Under the pieces are notes generated by a model. The model ran no database searches, was not told where the DNA came from, and saw only the letters and a program-made list of their open reading frames with translations. From Bacteroidota bacterium (lineage in GTDB: Bacteria > Bacteroidota > Ignavibacteria > Ignavibacteriales > Ignavibacteriaceae), in assembly GCA_022573715.1 (NCBI GenBank), contig JACZTL010000002.1:62001-126000 (forward strand): a stretch of DNA of 64,000 bases, in the 5' to 3' direction. Every line of letters starts with the position of its first letter. Within the stretch, counting starts at the first letter, position 1. Made by a program: the position numbers and the translations under genes. Below are positions 37,577 to 46,004 of this stretch, piece after piece.

Positions 37577-39043
37577 ATGAAAAATTTAATAACAATTTTT
37601 TTATCTTTTTCCGATGATGAAACAAATGAATATAATTTAAAACAATTTGTTTCTTCCGAATTAGTAGAAGAAGTTTATTTTGTAAACGATAAAAACAAAA
37701 ACATCAACATCAAAAACGTACTTAATGTAGACTCTCTTTTCAGTACATCAACTTTGGATAAAATTCTTCAAAAAACTAAAACCGAACACTTAATATTTAT
37801 AACAGAAGAGGGGAAAATCAATCTACAAAATATTTCACTTCTAAAATTTATTGATACTTCTGAAAAGAATAACTCTGGAATAACCTATTCAAACTATTAC
37901 TTAAGAAAGGAAAACACTTTAATAAATCGACCCTTAATTGATTACCAATTTGGAAGCGTGAGAGATGATTTTAACTTCGGCTCACTTTTGTTTTTTAATA
38001 CAAAGATATTTAGTGAGAAACTAAAATTAATCGATCCTAATTATAGATGGGCAGGTTTATATGCGCTGCGATTGGCAATTTCAGGAGACGGGCTGATAGT
38101 AAAAATTCCCGAATATCTTTATTCTTTTGAAGAAAAAACAAAACAAACAGACGAAGAAAAACATTTTGATTATTTAGATAGCAGTAATGCAGAGAAACAA
38201 AAGGAAGCAGAAAGAGTTTTTGGTGATTATTTAAAAAATATAGGAGCGTATATTTATCCGAAATTTGAAGACATTTATTTTTCAGAAGATAATTATGAAT
38301 TTGAAGCATCAGTAATTATTCCTGTTAAAAACCGAGCTAATACAATAAAAGATGCGATTAATTCTGCATTAAAACAAAAAATTAAAAGTAAGTTTAATGT
38401 AATTATTGTTGATAATCATTCCATTGACGGTACTACACAAATAATAAAAGAAATTGCAAATGAAGATGAAAAAATTATTCATATTATTCCGAAGAGAGTA
38501 GACCTTGGAATCGGTGGTTGTTGGAACGAAGCTTTAAAAGATAAAAGATGCGGAATGTTTGCTGTGCAGTTGGACAGCGATGATATTTATAAAGATGAGA
38601 ACACGCTTAAAAAAATTATTGATAAATTTTATAAAGAAAAATGCGGAATGGTTATAGGCTCATATCAGTTAACTGATTTTGACTTAAATGAAATTTCACC
38701 AGGAGTAATCACTCACACTGAATGGACAAACACAAACGGTCATAATAATGCTTTGCGTGTAAACGGATTTGGTGCACCCCGCGCATTTTACACTCCTTTG
38801 TTGAGAGAAATCAATTTTCCCGATGTAAGCTACGGAGAGGACTATGCGGTTTGTCTCGCCGTTTCAAGAAAGTACAGGGTCGGTAGAATATATGAACCGA
38901 TTTATATTTGCAGAAGATGGGAGGGTAATTCAGATGCAGATCTTACGATAGATAAAAAAAATAAATATGATTATTTTAAAGATACTTTAAGAACAGAAGA
39001 AATTAATAAAAGAATAGAAATGAATAAAAATGTTTTCAAATGA
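37577..39043 (+). CDS. Two-part glycosyltransferase, C-terminal GT2 domain
   Basis: The 488-residue protein has a C-terminal GT2 fold from about residue 243 ([51 protein letters not shown] for the DxD). It ends with a lid region ([15 protein letters not shown]). The first about 235 residues look like a degenerate GT-A domain ([34 protein letters not shown]) without a clear DxD. It overlaps the next gene by 4 bp and starts one base after the receptor stop. Confidence 0.85.
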   Translation: MKNLITIFLSFSDDETNEYNLKQFVSSELVEEVYFVNDKNKNINIKNVLNVDSLFSTSTLDKILQKTKTEHLIFITEEGKINLQNISLLKFIDTSEKNNSGITYSNYYLRKENTLINRPLIDYQFGSVRDDFNFGSLLFFNTKIFSEKLKLIDPNYRWAGLYALRLAISGDGLIVKIPEYLYSFEEKTKQTDEEKHFDYLDSSNAEKQKEAERVFGDYLKNIGAYIYPKFEDIYFSEDNYEFEASVIIPVKNRANTIKDAINSALKQKIKSKFNVIIVDNHSIDGTTQIIKEIANEDEKIIHIIPKRVDLGIGGCWNEALKDKRCGMFAVQLDSDDIYKDENTLKKIIDKFYKEKCGMVIGSYQLTDFDLNEISPGVITHTEWTNTNGHNNALRVNGFGAPRAFYTPLLREINFPDVSYGEDYAVCLAVSRKYRVGRIYEPIYICRRWEGNSDADLTIDKKNKYDYFKDTLRTEEINKRIEMNKNVFK

Positions 39044-40071
39044 AGCTTCATAATTCAAATATAGAAAGAGATATTGTTTTTTCTACGCCTGAAGTAGAGG
39101 AATTAATAAAAGGAAATAATTATTCCGATGCTCTTGTAATTCTTTTAAGAAATCAGAAACTTGACTGGGATTTGTTAAGCAGGGGATTTGATTCTCTGCA
39201 AAATATTAAAACAAAAACTTTTCAATTTGACGGATTTACTTTTGATGTTCAATTTAACCCGGGAAGATTAAAATCAACAACTGCGAATGTAACTCGGTCG
39301 GCAATTGAAAACAGGGAGTGTTTCTTGTGTCTTGAAAATCTTCCCCAAGAACAGAAAGGAATAAATTATAAAGATGAATTTTTAATACTTTGCAATCCTT
39401 ACCCGGTATTTTTTGAACATTTTACAATTGTTTTCAGGAAACATTTCCCGCAAAGAATAAGCGAATCCTTTCATACATTTTTAAAACTCAGCAAAAAATT
39501 GGGTAAATATTATTCTGTTTTATACAACGGTACTGAATGCGGAGCTTCAGCACCCGACCATCTTCATTTTCAAGCAGTAAACAAAAATAGTTTAAAAATA
39601 CTAACCCATAGGGATCTTCTTATAAAGAAACATACTGAAAAAATAATTGATCAAAGAAAGAAAGAGGTGTTCGGAATAAACGACGGGTTAAGAAAAATAA
39701 TTCTTATCAAATCAAAGGATGAAAGATTTATTACTAATGTATTTGTAACATTTTGTTCTTCGTTTCAAAATTCCACGAACTTACAAAATGAGCCGATGAT
39801 AAATATGATATCTGCATTCGACGAAAAAGAGGGATGGCAAATTTATATTTTTCCAAGAAAAGCTCACCGGCCAAAATGCTTTTACGAAAAAGGAGATAAA
39901 AAGCTGATGATAAGTCCAGCTGTTATTGATTTTTCGGGTACTCTAATTCTGCCAAGAGAAGAAGATTTTGAAAAAATAAATAAAAATGATATTCATAATA
40001 TCTTTAACGATGTTGTCGTAGGAAAAGAGTTGTTTGATTATTTAAAGGCACACATCAAAAAGACTATCTAA
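39040..40071 (+). CDS. DUF4922 HIT-superfamily nucleotidyltransferase/phosphorylase-like protein
   Basis: The 343-residue protein resembles the DUF4922 family in the HIT superfamily, distantly related to Ap4A phosphorylase and GDP-hexose phosphorylases. The catalytic-type motif is [13 protein letters not shown] with the HxHxx core. Two Cys in [11 protein letters not shown] suggest a zinc knuckle as in galactose-1-phosphate uridylyltransferase. It may recycle a nucleotide sugar used by the two glycosyltransferases of the same operon. That role is inferred from context only. Confidence 0.75.
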   Translation: MKLHNSNIERDIVFSTPEVEELIKGNNYSDALVILLRNQKLDWDLLSRGFDSLQNIKTKTFQFDGFTFDVQFNPGRLKSTTANVTRSAIENRECFLCLENLPQEQKGINYKDEFLILCNPYPVFFEHFTIVFRKHFPQRISESFHTFLKLSKKLGKYYSVLYNGTECGASAPDHLHFQAVNKNSLKILTHRDLLIKKHTEKIIDQRKKEVFGINDGLRKIILIKSKDERFITNVFVTFCSSFQNSTNLQNEPMINMISAFDEKEGWQIYIFPRKAHRPKCFYEKGDKKLMISPAVIDFSGTLILPREEDFEKINKNDIHNIFNDVVVGKELFDYLKAHIKKTI

Positions 40072-41222
40072 TTCTTACTCATCAAATCGCTGAAGAATCT
40101 TAAGTCTTTCGATTCCGAATTGGAAAGAATAATATTAATTATTGCTGTAAGAGGCACGGCTAAAAGCATTCCTACAATTCCCCAAACGTAACCCCAAGCC
40201 AATACAGCTAATAAAATAACAAGCGGATTTAGATTTAATTTTTTACCTAAAATGTTCGGCTCTATCAAACTGAAAAACAATGCTTGTACACCCGCTAAAA
40301 TAGCGGCAATCAAAAGCGCAAAACCGAATGATTCGAATTGAACAAGTGCCATTAAAGTGGGAAGCAGCAGGGCTATTGTGGAACCTAAAGCTGGAATAAA
40401 ATTAAAGAGAAAAACAAAAAGTCCCCAGATAATAGGGAAATCTACACCGAATAGAGATAGAATAATTGTTATAACAATTCCGGCACCAAGATTTATTGCC
40501 ATTTTGGAAATAAGATATTTTTGAATCTGCTCTGTTATGGCTTTAAATGTAAGTTCTAATTTTTCTTCCTGTTCATTCCTTTCAATATTGAATTTGTCAT
40601 CCATCCAATTATCGAAATCGGGGTTTGAATCTTTAGTCTTTTTCTCATACTTGTTTTTCAATTTGTTTAATTCCGGCTGTACTTTTTCGTTCACGAATCT
40701 TTTTTTAATAGCGTTATAAATTGTGTTGTGCCCGGTAAACACAAATACAAAAAAGAACAGAACAATCAGCACGTTACCCAAAACTGAAAATGTAGAAGTA
40801 AATATTCCGCCGGCTAATAGTTTGTAATCTATATTGCTTAAAATACTTTGGAGAGAAAAATCCTTGAAGAACGGATCAGTTATTCCAAATGATATTGCAG
40901 CATTCTTCACGATGGTATTTAGTTTATTTATATATTCTGGTACCTCGTTGCTGAATTGTATAACAGAACCGATGACAAGAGTTGAAAGCATCCAAGCAAT
41001 GATTATTGTAAGAATAACTTCCAAAATAACCGTAACATAAGAAGGGATCCTCTTTCTTTCGCAAAAATTGCTAATTGGTGAGTATAAAAAGAATAGAAAA
41101 TAAGCCACAACAAAAGGAATAATAATATGACTGAGTTCTTTCAATACAAATACGATAAACACTAAACCAATTATTGAGATAAAAAACTTAATTGTCGTGT
41201 CGTATGTAATTTTGCTTATCAT
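40068..41222 (-). CDS. AI-2E family transporter
   Basis: This 384-residue membrane protein has about eight predicted helices in the AI-2E/PerM pattern: an N-terminal pair (VFIVFVLKELSHIIIPFVVAYFLFFLYSPI), a long charged cytoplasmic loop (about 175-225), then helices with FPIIWGLFVFLFNFIPALGSTIA and a conserved ILGKKLNLNPLVILLAVLAWGYVWGIVGMLLAVPL. The exported substrate is uncertain in most members. The gene converges on the DUF4922 gene with a 4-bp overlap of their ends. Confidence 0.9.
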   Translation of the reverse strand: MISKITYDTTIKFFISIIGLVFIVFVLKELSHIIIPFVVAYFLFFLYSPISNFCERKRIPSYVTVILEVILTIIIAWMLSTLVIGSVIQFSNEVPEYINKLNTIVKNAAISFGITDPFFKDFSLQSILSNIDYKLLAGGIFTSTFSVLGNVLIVLFFFVFVFTGHNTIYNAIKKRFVNEKVQPELNKLKNKYEKKTKDSNPDFDNWMDDKFNIERNEQEEKLELTFKAITEQIQKYLISKMAINLGAGIVITIILSLFGVDFPIIWGLFVFLFNFIPALGSTIALLLPTLMALVQFESFGFALLIAAILAGVQALFFSLIEPNILGKKLNLNPLVILLAVLAWGYVWGIVGMLLAVPLTAIINIILSNSESKDLRFFSDLMSKN

Positions 41223-41337
41223 AATATCTTTAATTAATATTATATATAAATTAACATAATTCCTAAAATGAAAAAATACAATTTTTATTTTTTTTTGATA
41301 AATAATTTGTTTTTAATAAATAACCATAGGTTCAATC

Positions 41338-41760
41338 ATGAGCAAAGAAATTCAAAACTATAAAAAAAATGAACTGGGGATTAGCTACGATCCGAATATC
41401 TGTACTCATTCGGCAAACTGTATGAACGGATTTCCGGAAATATTTAACATTGAAAAGGAACCATGGGTAAATTTGGATTCAGCAAAAAAGGAGAAATTGA
41501 CCGAAGCCGTAAAAAATTGTCCATCCGGTGCGCTGAAAATAATTGATGATACGGCCCAGGCTGTGGAAGAAGCGGGGGAAATAGTAAAAATAGATGTAAT
41601 GTCAAAGGGGCCATTGTTAGTTAAAGGCAGATTTAAAATAACAGATCACAACGGTAATGTTTTAGAAACAAAAGACAAGGTTGCATTATGCAGATGCGGT
41701 TCTTCTAAAAACAAACCCTTCTGCGACGGTACGCATAGTAAAATAGATTTTGATCATTAA
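41338..41760 (+). CDS. Fused YjdI-type iron-sulfur and CDGSH protein
   Basis: This 140-residue protein joins two iron-sulfur modules. Residues 10-70 match the YjdI type single-cluster ferredoxin-like domain (C22, C28, C61 in YDPNICTHSANCMNGF and VKNCPSGAL). Residues 88-138 are a CDGSH domain with the 3-Cys-1-His ligands C118, C120, C129 and H133 (LCRCGSSKNKPFCDGTH). Such proteins probably carry electrons or sense redox or iron. It is followed 17 bp later by the DUF1028 gene. Confidence 0.88.
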   Translation: MSKEIQNYKKNELGISYDPNICTHSANCMNGFPEIFNIEKEPWVNLDSAKKEKLTEAVKNCPSGALKIIDDTAQAVEEAGEIVKIDVMSKGPLLVKGRFKITDHNGNVLETKDKVALCRCGSSKNKPFCDGTHSKIDFDH

Positions 41761-41777
41761 TTATTATAGGTGTAAAA

Positions 41778-42776
41778 ATGAAGATAAAAACAGTACTCTT
41801 TATTCTAATTTGTATTACTCAATTTTTATTTAACGGGAATGCACAAACTTTTTTCAGCAAGGAACCTTTAGCTCATACTTTTTCAATAGTAGCAAGGGAC
41901 ACAAAAACGGGAGAGATGGGCGTTGCCGTTCAATCGCACTGGTTTTCTGTAGGAAGCATTGTTACTTGGGGTGAAGCCGGTGTAGGTGTTGTTGCAACGC
42001 AGTCATTTGTTAACCCTGCATTTGGACCACAGGGACTTGCACTTTTAAAAAACGGATTAACTCCGGAACAGGCTGTAAAAATGTTAACCACTAACGATGA
42101 CGGCAGGGATGTAAGACAACTTGCTATTTTAGACGGAACAAACAAGCCCGCAAATTATACGGGAAAAAAATGCATTCCAGCTGCGGGTGGAATTGTAGGC
42201 AAAGATTTTGCGGTGCAGGCAAATTTGATGGCAAACGATAAAGTATGGCCTGCGATGGTAAAAGCGTTCAGAGAAACAAAAGGTCCGCTTGCCGAAAGAA
42301 TGGTTGCAGCATTGGAAGCAGCACAGAGCGTGGGCGGAGATATTAGGGGAAAACAATCTGCAGCGCTTCTTGTTGTAAAAGGAAAATCAACAGGAAAAGT
42401 TTGGGAGGACAGACTGATTGATCTTCGAATTGAAGACAGTCCACATCCAATTAAAGAATTAAAAAGAGTTCTGAAAGTTCACAGAGCATACGACCATATG
42501 AACGCCGGTGATTTGGCAATTGAGCACGGAGACATGGCTCTTGCGATGAAGGAGTATTCCACAGCGGAAAAAATGTTCCCCGGTAATTTGGAAATGAAAT
42601 ACTGGCACGCGGTAACATTGACAAATATAGGCAAATTGGAAGAAGCTCTTCCTATGTTCAAAGAAGTTTTTGCTAAAGATAAAAACTGGGCAATATTAAC
42701 TCCCCGACTTGTAAAAGTAGATCAGCTTAAAGTGGATGAAAAAGAATTGAAAAGAATAATGGAGCAGGAGAAATAG
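41778..42776 (+). CDS. Secreted DUF1028 (Ntn-hydrolase-like) protein with C-terminal TPR-like tail
   Basis: The 332-residue protein has a signal peptide (MKIKTVLFILICITQFLFNG, cleaved near NAQ). Residues about 32-235 are a DUF1028 domain (HTFSIVARDTKTGEMGVAVQSHWFSVGSIVTWGEAGVGVVATQSF; ADKxWPAMVKAF-like region). DUF1028 is related to Ntn-hydrolases and was named for an Agrobacterium protein. The tail (240-332) contains a helical repeat (HMNAGDLAIEHGDMALAMKEYSTAEKMFPGNLEMKYWHAV), resembling a TPR. A strong terminator hairpin follows at 42857. Confidence 0.85.
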   Translation: MKIKTVLFILICITQFLFNGNAQTFFSKEPLAHTFSIVARDTKTGEMGVAVQSHWFSVGSIVTWGEAGVGVVATQSFVNPAFGPQGLALLKNGLTPEQAVKMLTTNDDGRDVRQLAILDGTNKPANYTGKKCIPAAGGIVGKDFAVQANLMANDKVWPAMVKAFRETKGPLAERMVAALEAAQSVGGDIRGKQSAALLVVKGKSTGKVWEDRLIDLRIEDSPHPIKELKRVLKVHRAYDHMNAGDLAIEHGDMALAMKEYSTAEKMFPGNLEMKYWHAVTLTNIGKLEEALPMFKEVFAKDKNWAILTPRLVKVDQLKVDEKELKRIMEQEK

Positions 42777-42856
42777 CAGATGGATTTCAGCCATTAGCGC
42801 TTAACTTTAGAATAACAAAAACCCAGTTTTTCTTTTGTACAAAAATCCAGCACTAT

Positions 42857-42889
42857 AAAAACCCAGTTTTTTAAAAAAACTGGGTTTTT
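42857..42889 (+). terminator. Terminator hairpin after the DUF1028 gene
   Basis: AAAAACCCAGTTTTTT (42857-42872) and AAAAAACTGGGTTTTT (42874-42889) are perfect inverted copies, ending in a T run. This fits a Rho-independent terminator usable in both directions. A broken half copy lies 40 bp upstream, and the core matches the alaS terminator. Confidence 0.75.
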
Positions 42890-42941
42890 CATTACTTAAT
42901 CTTTTCTTAAATGTCTCCTTTTAGAAAGTATATAATATACC

Positions 42942-42991
42942 CCACGACATATCTGTCTCGGCTTGGCCGAGCCAAGACGGGAATGTCGTGG
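42942..42991. repeat. Nested palindromic element
   Basis: Outer arms CCACGACAT (42942-42950) and ATGTCGTGG (42983-42991) enclose an inner hairpin CTCGGC-TTG-GCCGAG (42957-42971). The element at 59068-59126 has the same plan with different sequence and the same TTG inner loop. Confidence 0.55.
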
Positions 42992-43062
42992 TAATTAACA
43001 GCAATACAAAACCAAATTTTAAAATAAAATAGCCCCGCCGAAACAGATAGAATTGTTTTTCG

Positions 43063-43097
43063 GTGTTTTCATTTACACCACGATAAATCGTGGTGCT
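43063..43097 (+). repeat. Left arm of a perfect 35-bp inverted repeat
   Basis: These 35 bases are the exact reverse complement of 45291-45325. They contain the hairpin CACCACGAT-AA-ATCGTGGTG, preceded by GTGTTTTCATTTA. The two arms flank the foreign protease gene, 2.2 kb apart. Confidence 0.9.
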
Positions 43098-43480
43098 GAC
43101 ATTATTAATATCATTTCCACTTGGTGATTAAAAAAATATTCTGAACAAAAACACACCATCTAAAAACTTTTATAGTTATAGATAAAATATTTTACTAACT
43201 TAAAAAAGTTTGTTTTTTGTAGATGACTATTATTTAAAAAGTCCCGTAAACCGTACGGTATGCAGGTCTGTTATTCCGTACTCTTTATTTTTTGTTGGAG
43301 TATTTAAAGGTCTATAATACCGGAATACATATTATTTATAATTTATTGTTTTATATGCTCTTAATGAAAGTTAGAATTTTAAGACAATAAAGATAAGCCT
43401 CTTGTTTCGGAAAAATAAAGTTACGGTAATTTAAACATGTTTAAATAACCACTGCATAGTAGAGTTCAGGGAGGTAGTGT

Positions 43481-45082
43481 ATGTTAAGTATAATTGAAGA
43501 AATTAAAATTTCAAAACTCAATTTCGAAGTCAATGCAACCGCCACCAAGATCATGGCACTGGCAGGACTTTTGTCAGCGGCGTCTCCGACCTTAGCCAAG
43601 GATCCGGACTCGACCAGTCCCAAAGCAAAAGATGCTGTCACTACAACAGTCACCGAAAAAGATTTGGAAATGGTCCCTCCCCCTTTGCCTGCCCTGAGCG
43701 AAGTCGAAGGGGAAAAGGGGGAAATAAAGGGGGATTTGAATACTATCTCTGCTCCCGCGGATGCGCTGAGCGTGGAAAAGCTCGCCGACTTGAGTGACAT
43801 CATCCCGACTGGCGCACCAGAGGTCTTTGATGACGACAGGACCGAGCCATGGAAACGGGAAGTCATGCGCAATCATATCCTCAAAGCGCCAAACGGAGGA
43901 AACTATAGTTTCTTTTCCGCGGAGATCGGAGGACAAAAGAAGATATTTGCCATGACGGCTTCCCATGTAAATAGTACTCCTGTAGGAGATCCAGTAGAGA
44001 TAGGGGGGGATTTGTTTGGATTTGAGACGCAGGGAGGAATTGTTATTTTTGAGGGAATAGTAAAAGCAGATATTGGTCCGGGCGATCCCAATTCGACTGA
44101 TAATAAATTCAAAATCATAGAAATAATTCGATATTGGGGCATTGATGGCGGCGAACTCGATGCTGGACCTAATGATTACAAGACCCTTCGGACATTTCCC
44201 TTGGCAGTCGATCCGATCGATACGACCGATCCTGGCTATATCGGAGGATTTAGTCAGTCAGGAAACTGGAGTATCGGTCTAAATCCAATTCCCGGTTACG
44301 ATCCGGCGCTGGCAGGACGATGGGTCGCGCCAGTCAATCTGGATCCCACAGGGACGCAGTATCCTCTGACCAAGATGCAAATGCCTGACCCTGCCGATCC
44401 CATTTTTGGAGGAAAAACACTTGATGTTCCATTGGAAAAATTTGCTATGGATTCGACCAATTTTGCTTCTGGAACGAGTGGAGAGTCACTTGAGCAAGTG
44501 CTTGATCCGACGCTCACGCCAGCAAATATGCGAGATAAAAATGCCGGGAATTTTCTTACCAAAGATATCATAGAAGATAATAGAATATTAGGGGCTATCC
44601 AGGGAATAACGCATCCCAACGACAATGAAGGAGTGTTATCATTGGGAATCACCCTCGTCCAGCCCTATCGGTCAGAAATTGAGCAGGCGATTGGGGGAAC
44701 CCTGCTGGACATCGCATGGGATCTGGAGATCAGCGGGACGGGCGATACGCGGGAGGTGGGCAAGGTCGTGGACATCATTACCGCTGTGGACATAGAGAAT
44801 GGACCGACTCTGCCGGAGGGATATACACTCGAACAGAACTATCCAAATCCGTTCAATCCATCGACCACGATCGAGTTTGAGATTCCAGAAAGTCAAAATG
44901 TAACGATTGAGGTCTTCAATCTCTTGGGACAAAAAGTAGCGACCCTGCTCAGTAGATATATCCACGCCGGACCCAATTCAGTAAAATTTAATGCACAGGA
45001 TCTATCGAGTGGGATATATGTGTATCGTATCGTTACCGAAAAAGGAGTCATCGCCAGCAAAAAAATGGTCCTCCTTCGCTAA
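43481..45082 (+). CDS. Secreted trypsin-like serine protease with type IX sorting domain
   Basis: The 533-residue protein has an N-terminal export signal (hydrophobic IMALAGLLSAASPTLA, about 24-39). Residues about 140-410 show a chymotrypsin-fold triad pattern: His in FAMTASHVN (H162), a likely Asp in NDYKTLRTFPLA (D232) and Ser in ASGTSGES (S333). The C-terminus (about 450-533) is a Por secretion sorting domain: EQNYPNPFNPSTTIEFEIP, VFNLLGQKVATLL, SGIYVYRI, KKMVLLR. It is probably secreted and anchored by the type IX system. The DNA is visibly GC-richer than its neighbours. A known-looking repeat is fused in frame at residues 69-77. The protease call rests on motif spacing. Confidence 0.75.
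   Translation: MLSIIEEIKISKLNFEVNATATKIMALAGLLSAASPTLAKDPDSTSPKAKDAVTTTVTEKDLEMVPPPLPALSEVEGEKGEIKGDLNTISAPADALSVEKLADLSDIIPTGAPEVFDDDRTEPWKREVMRNHILKAPNGGNYSFFSAEIGGQKKIFAMTASHVNSTPVGDPVEIGGDLFGFETQGGIVIFEGIVKADIGPGDPNSTDNKFKIIEIIRYWGIDGGELDAGPNDYKTLRTFPLAVDPIDTTDPGYIGGFSQSGNWSIGLNPIPGYDPALAGRWVAPVNLDPTGTQYPLTKMQMPDPADPIFGGKTLDVPLEKFAMDSTNFASGTSGESLEQVLDPTLTPANMRDKNAGNFLTKDIIEDNRILGAIQGITHPNDNEGVLSLGITLVQPYRSEIEQAIGGTLLDIAWDLEISGTGDTREVGKVVDIITAVDIENGPTLPEGYTLEQNYPNPFNPSTTIEFEIPESQNVTIEVFNLLGQKVATLLSRYIHAGPNSVKFNAQDLSSGIYVYRIVTEKGVIASKKMVLLR
43685..43712 (+). repeat. In-frame 'LSEVEG' short repeat within the protease gene
   Basis: The string CCCTGAGCGAAGTCGAAGGG encodes ALSEVEG in the low-complexity linker after the signal peptide. 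I recognise this GC-rich string as a short dispersed repeat often found inserted in genes and spacers of many environmental bacterial genomes. It is followed by a purine-rich AAGGGGGAAATAAAGGGGG stretch that often accompanies such insertions. Confidence 0.55.
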
Positions 45083-45290
45083 AGTTTACCAACCGAAACA
45101 AAATGTAGGTTGGCTTCGGCGGACAAGTGTTGTTGAAATAGGTGCTAGGTGGTTCCTGCGGGAATAGATAAAAAAACTTGTTTTTTTTATAATATTGTAC
45201 CGTGAGTGCACTTTGTAAAAATGTCCCCTGGTAGAAAAAATATGGAATATAAGTGAGAAGGGTAGTAAATGTATTGTAATTAATTACAAA

Positions 45291-45325
45291 AGCACCACGA
45301 TTTATCGTGGTGTAAATGAAAACAC
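45291..45325 (-). repeat. Right arm of the perfect 35-bp inverted repeat
   Basis: It is the exact reverse complement of 43063-43097 and contains the same 20-bp hairpin with a 2-nt AA loop. It sits 31 bp from the 3' end of the REP-type transposase gene. Confidence 0.9.
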
Positions 45326-45339
45326 AAGAAAACAAACCC

Positions 45340-45355
45340 ATCTGCTTTAGCAGAT
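45340..45355. repeat. Short-loop hairpin abutting the transposase stop codon
   Basis: ATCTGCT-TT-AGCAGAT is a perfect 7-bp stem with a 2-nt loop, directly adjoining the transposase stop at 45356. It shares the 2-nt-loop design of the hairpins at 43063, 45291, 45857 and 45900. Confidence 0.6.
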
Positions 45356-45793
45356 TCAATCATTTAATATTCCATATTTTTTTTGCCAATCGTTATATTC
45401 CTCTGTAAATGTTTTAATTTTATGATGTTCGTCCTGTTTTGCAATATAATTTATTACCGTTTCTAATTGTGAAGCGCTGACTGAAAATGCTCCATATCCT
45501 CTTTGCCATTTAAATTTAAAAGGTGTCAATTTATTCTCGTTAACCCAGAATGATGATTCACCCTTAAATATCCGGGCTACTTTATCCATAGGTTTTGTTG
45601 AGGGCAGTTCAAATAACATATGTACGTGTTCCGGGCGAACGTGTAATTTTTCAATATGGATTTTTTCTTCATTTGATTTACTTATAAAATGACTGAATAA
45701 TTTTTTACCGAATTTTTTTGTAATTATTTTTTCGTGATTATGTGTACCCCAAATGAAATGTACCCATATTTTTACGTGTGAGTGTATTGCCAT
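45356..45793 (-). CDS. REP-associated tyrosine transposase (IS200/TnpA-like)
   Basis: The 145-residue Y1 single-strand transposase has the HUH pair in RPEHVHMLFELP (H57, H59) and the catalytic Tyr in VINYIAKQDEHH (Y116). WQRGYGAFSVSASQLETV is characteristic of the family. Length is complete, so it may be active. It is flanked on both sides by perfect hairpins with 2-nt loops (45340, 45857, 45900), as expected for RAYT genes and the REP elements they act on. No TnpB is present. Confidence 0.92.
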   Translation of the reverse strand: MAIHSHVKIWVHFIWGTHNHEKIITKKFGKKLFSHFISKSNEEKIHIEKLHVRPEHVHMLFELPSTKPMDKVARIFKGESSFWVNENKLTPFKFKWQRGYGAFSVSASQLETVINYIAKQDEHHKIKTFTEEYNDWQKKYGILND

Positions 45794-45856
45794 TATTAGT
45801 TCATTAAAAATGGAAATTTATTTATTTTGATAATACAAAACTAACACTCTATTGTA

Positions 45857-45919
45857 AACTGCTGAAGCAGTTGTGCGTGTGGAAAGGGCATTTGTTATTC
45901 ACCAAACTGAAGTTTGGTG
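45857..45919. repeat. Two REP-like hairpins upstream of the transposase
   Basis: AACTGCT-GA-AGCAGTT (45857-45872) and CACCAAACT-GA-AGTTTGGTG (45900-45919) are perfect stems of 7 and 9 bp, both with GA loops. The second has the same length and CACCA start as the hairpin inside the 35-bp inverted repeat (CACCACGAT-AA-ATCGTGGTG). Confidence 0.65.
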
Positions 45920-46004
45920 CTGATTTAATAAAACGGTAACGTTTATTTTTTCAATTGTTGTTACATAAACTCAAGCTGCAGCTACTTAAACTGAATGTTG
46001 TTAA

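Larger units (their letters stand above)
42777..43480. other. 700-bp gene-free spacer packed with palindromes
   Basis: No coding region is supported here. In order it holds a partial and then a full copy of the AAACCCAGTTT hairpin (42818-42889), a nested palindrome (42942-42991), a hairpin with arms CCGAAACA and TGTTTTTCGG near 43040, the left 35-bp inverted repeat arm (43063-43097), the 10-bp palindrome ACCGTACGGT (43250-43259), and an AT-rich leader ending in a strong GGGAGGT ribosome site before the protease gene. Confidence 0.6.

Noticed and set aside
40068-40071. Overlap of the DUF4922 and AI-2E genes as a sign of misassembly
   Set aside because: A 4-bp tail-to-tail overlap of two complete genes is ordinary in compact genomes.
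42777-43480. CRISPR array
   Set aside because: The repeats are palindromes of different sequence with irregular spacing; there are no regularly spaced identical units and no cas genes.
43441-43872. Minus-strand frames of 120-140 codons across the protease gene
   Set aside because: They mirror the GC-rich coding DNA of the plus-strand gene and include the repeat read backwards (SPSTSLRAG); no protein motif is present.
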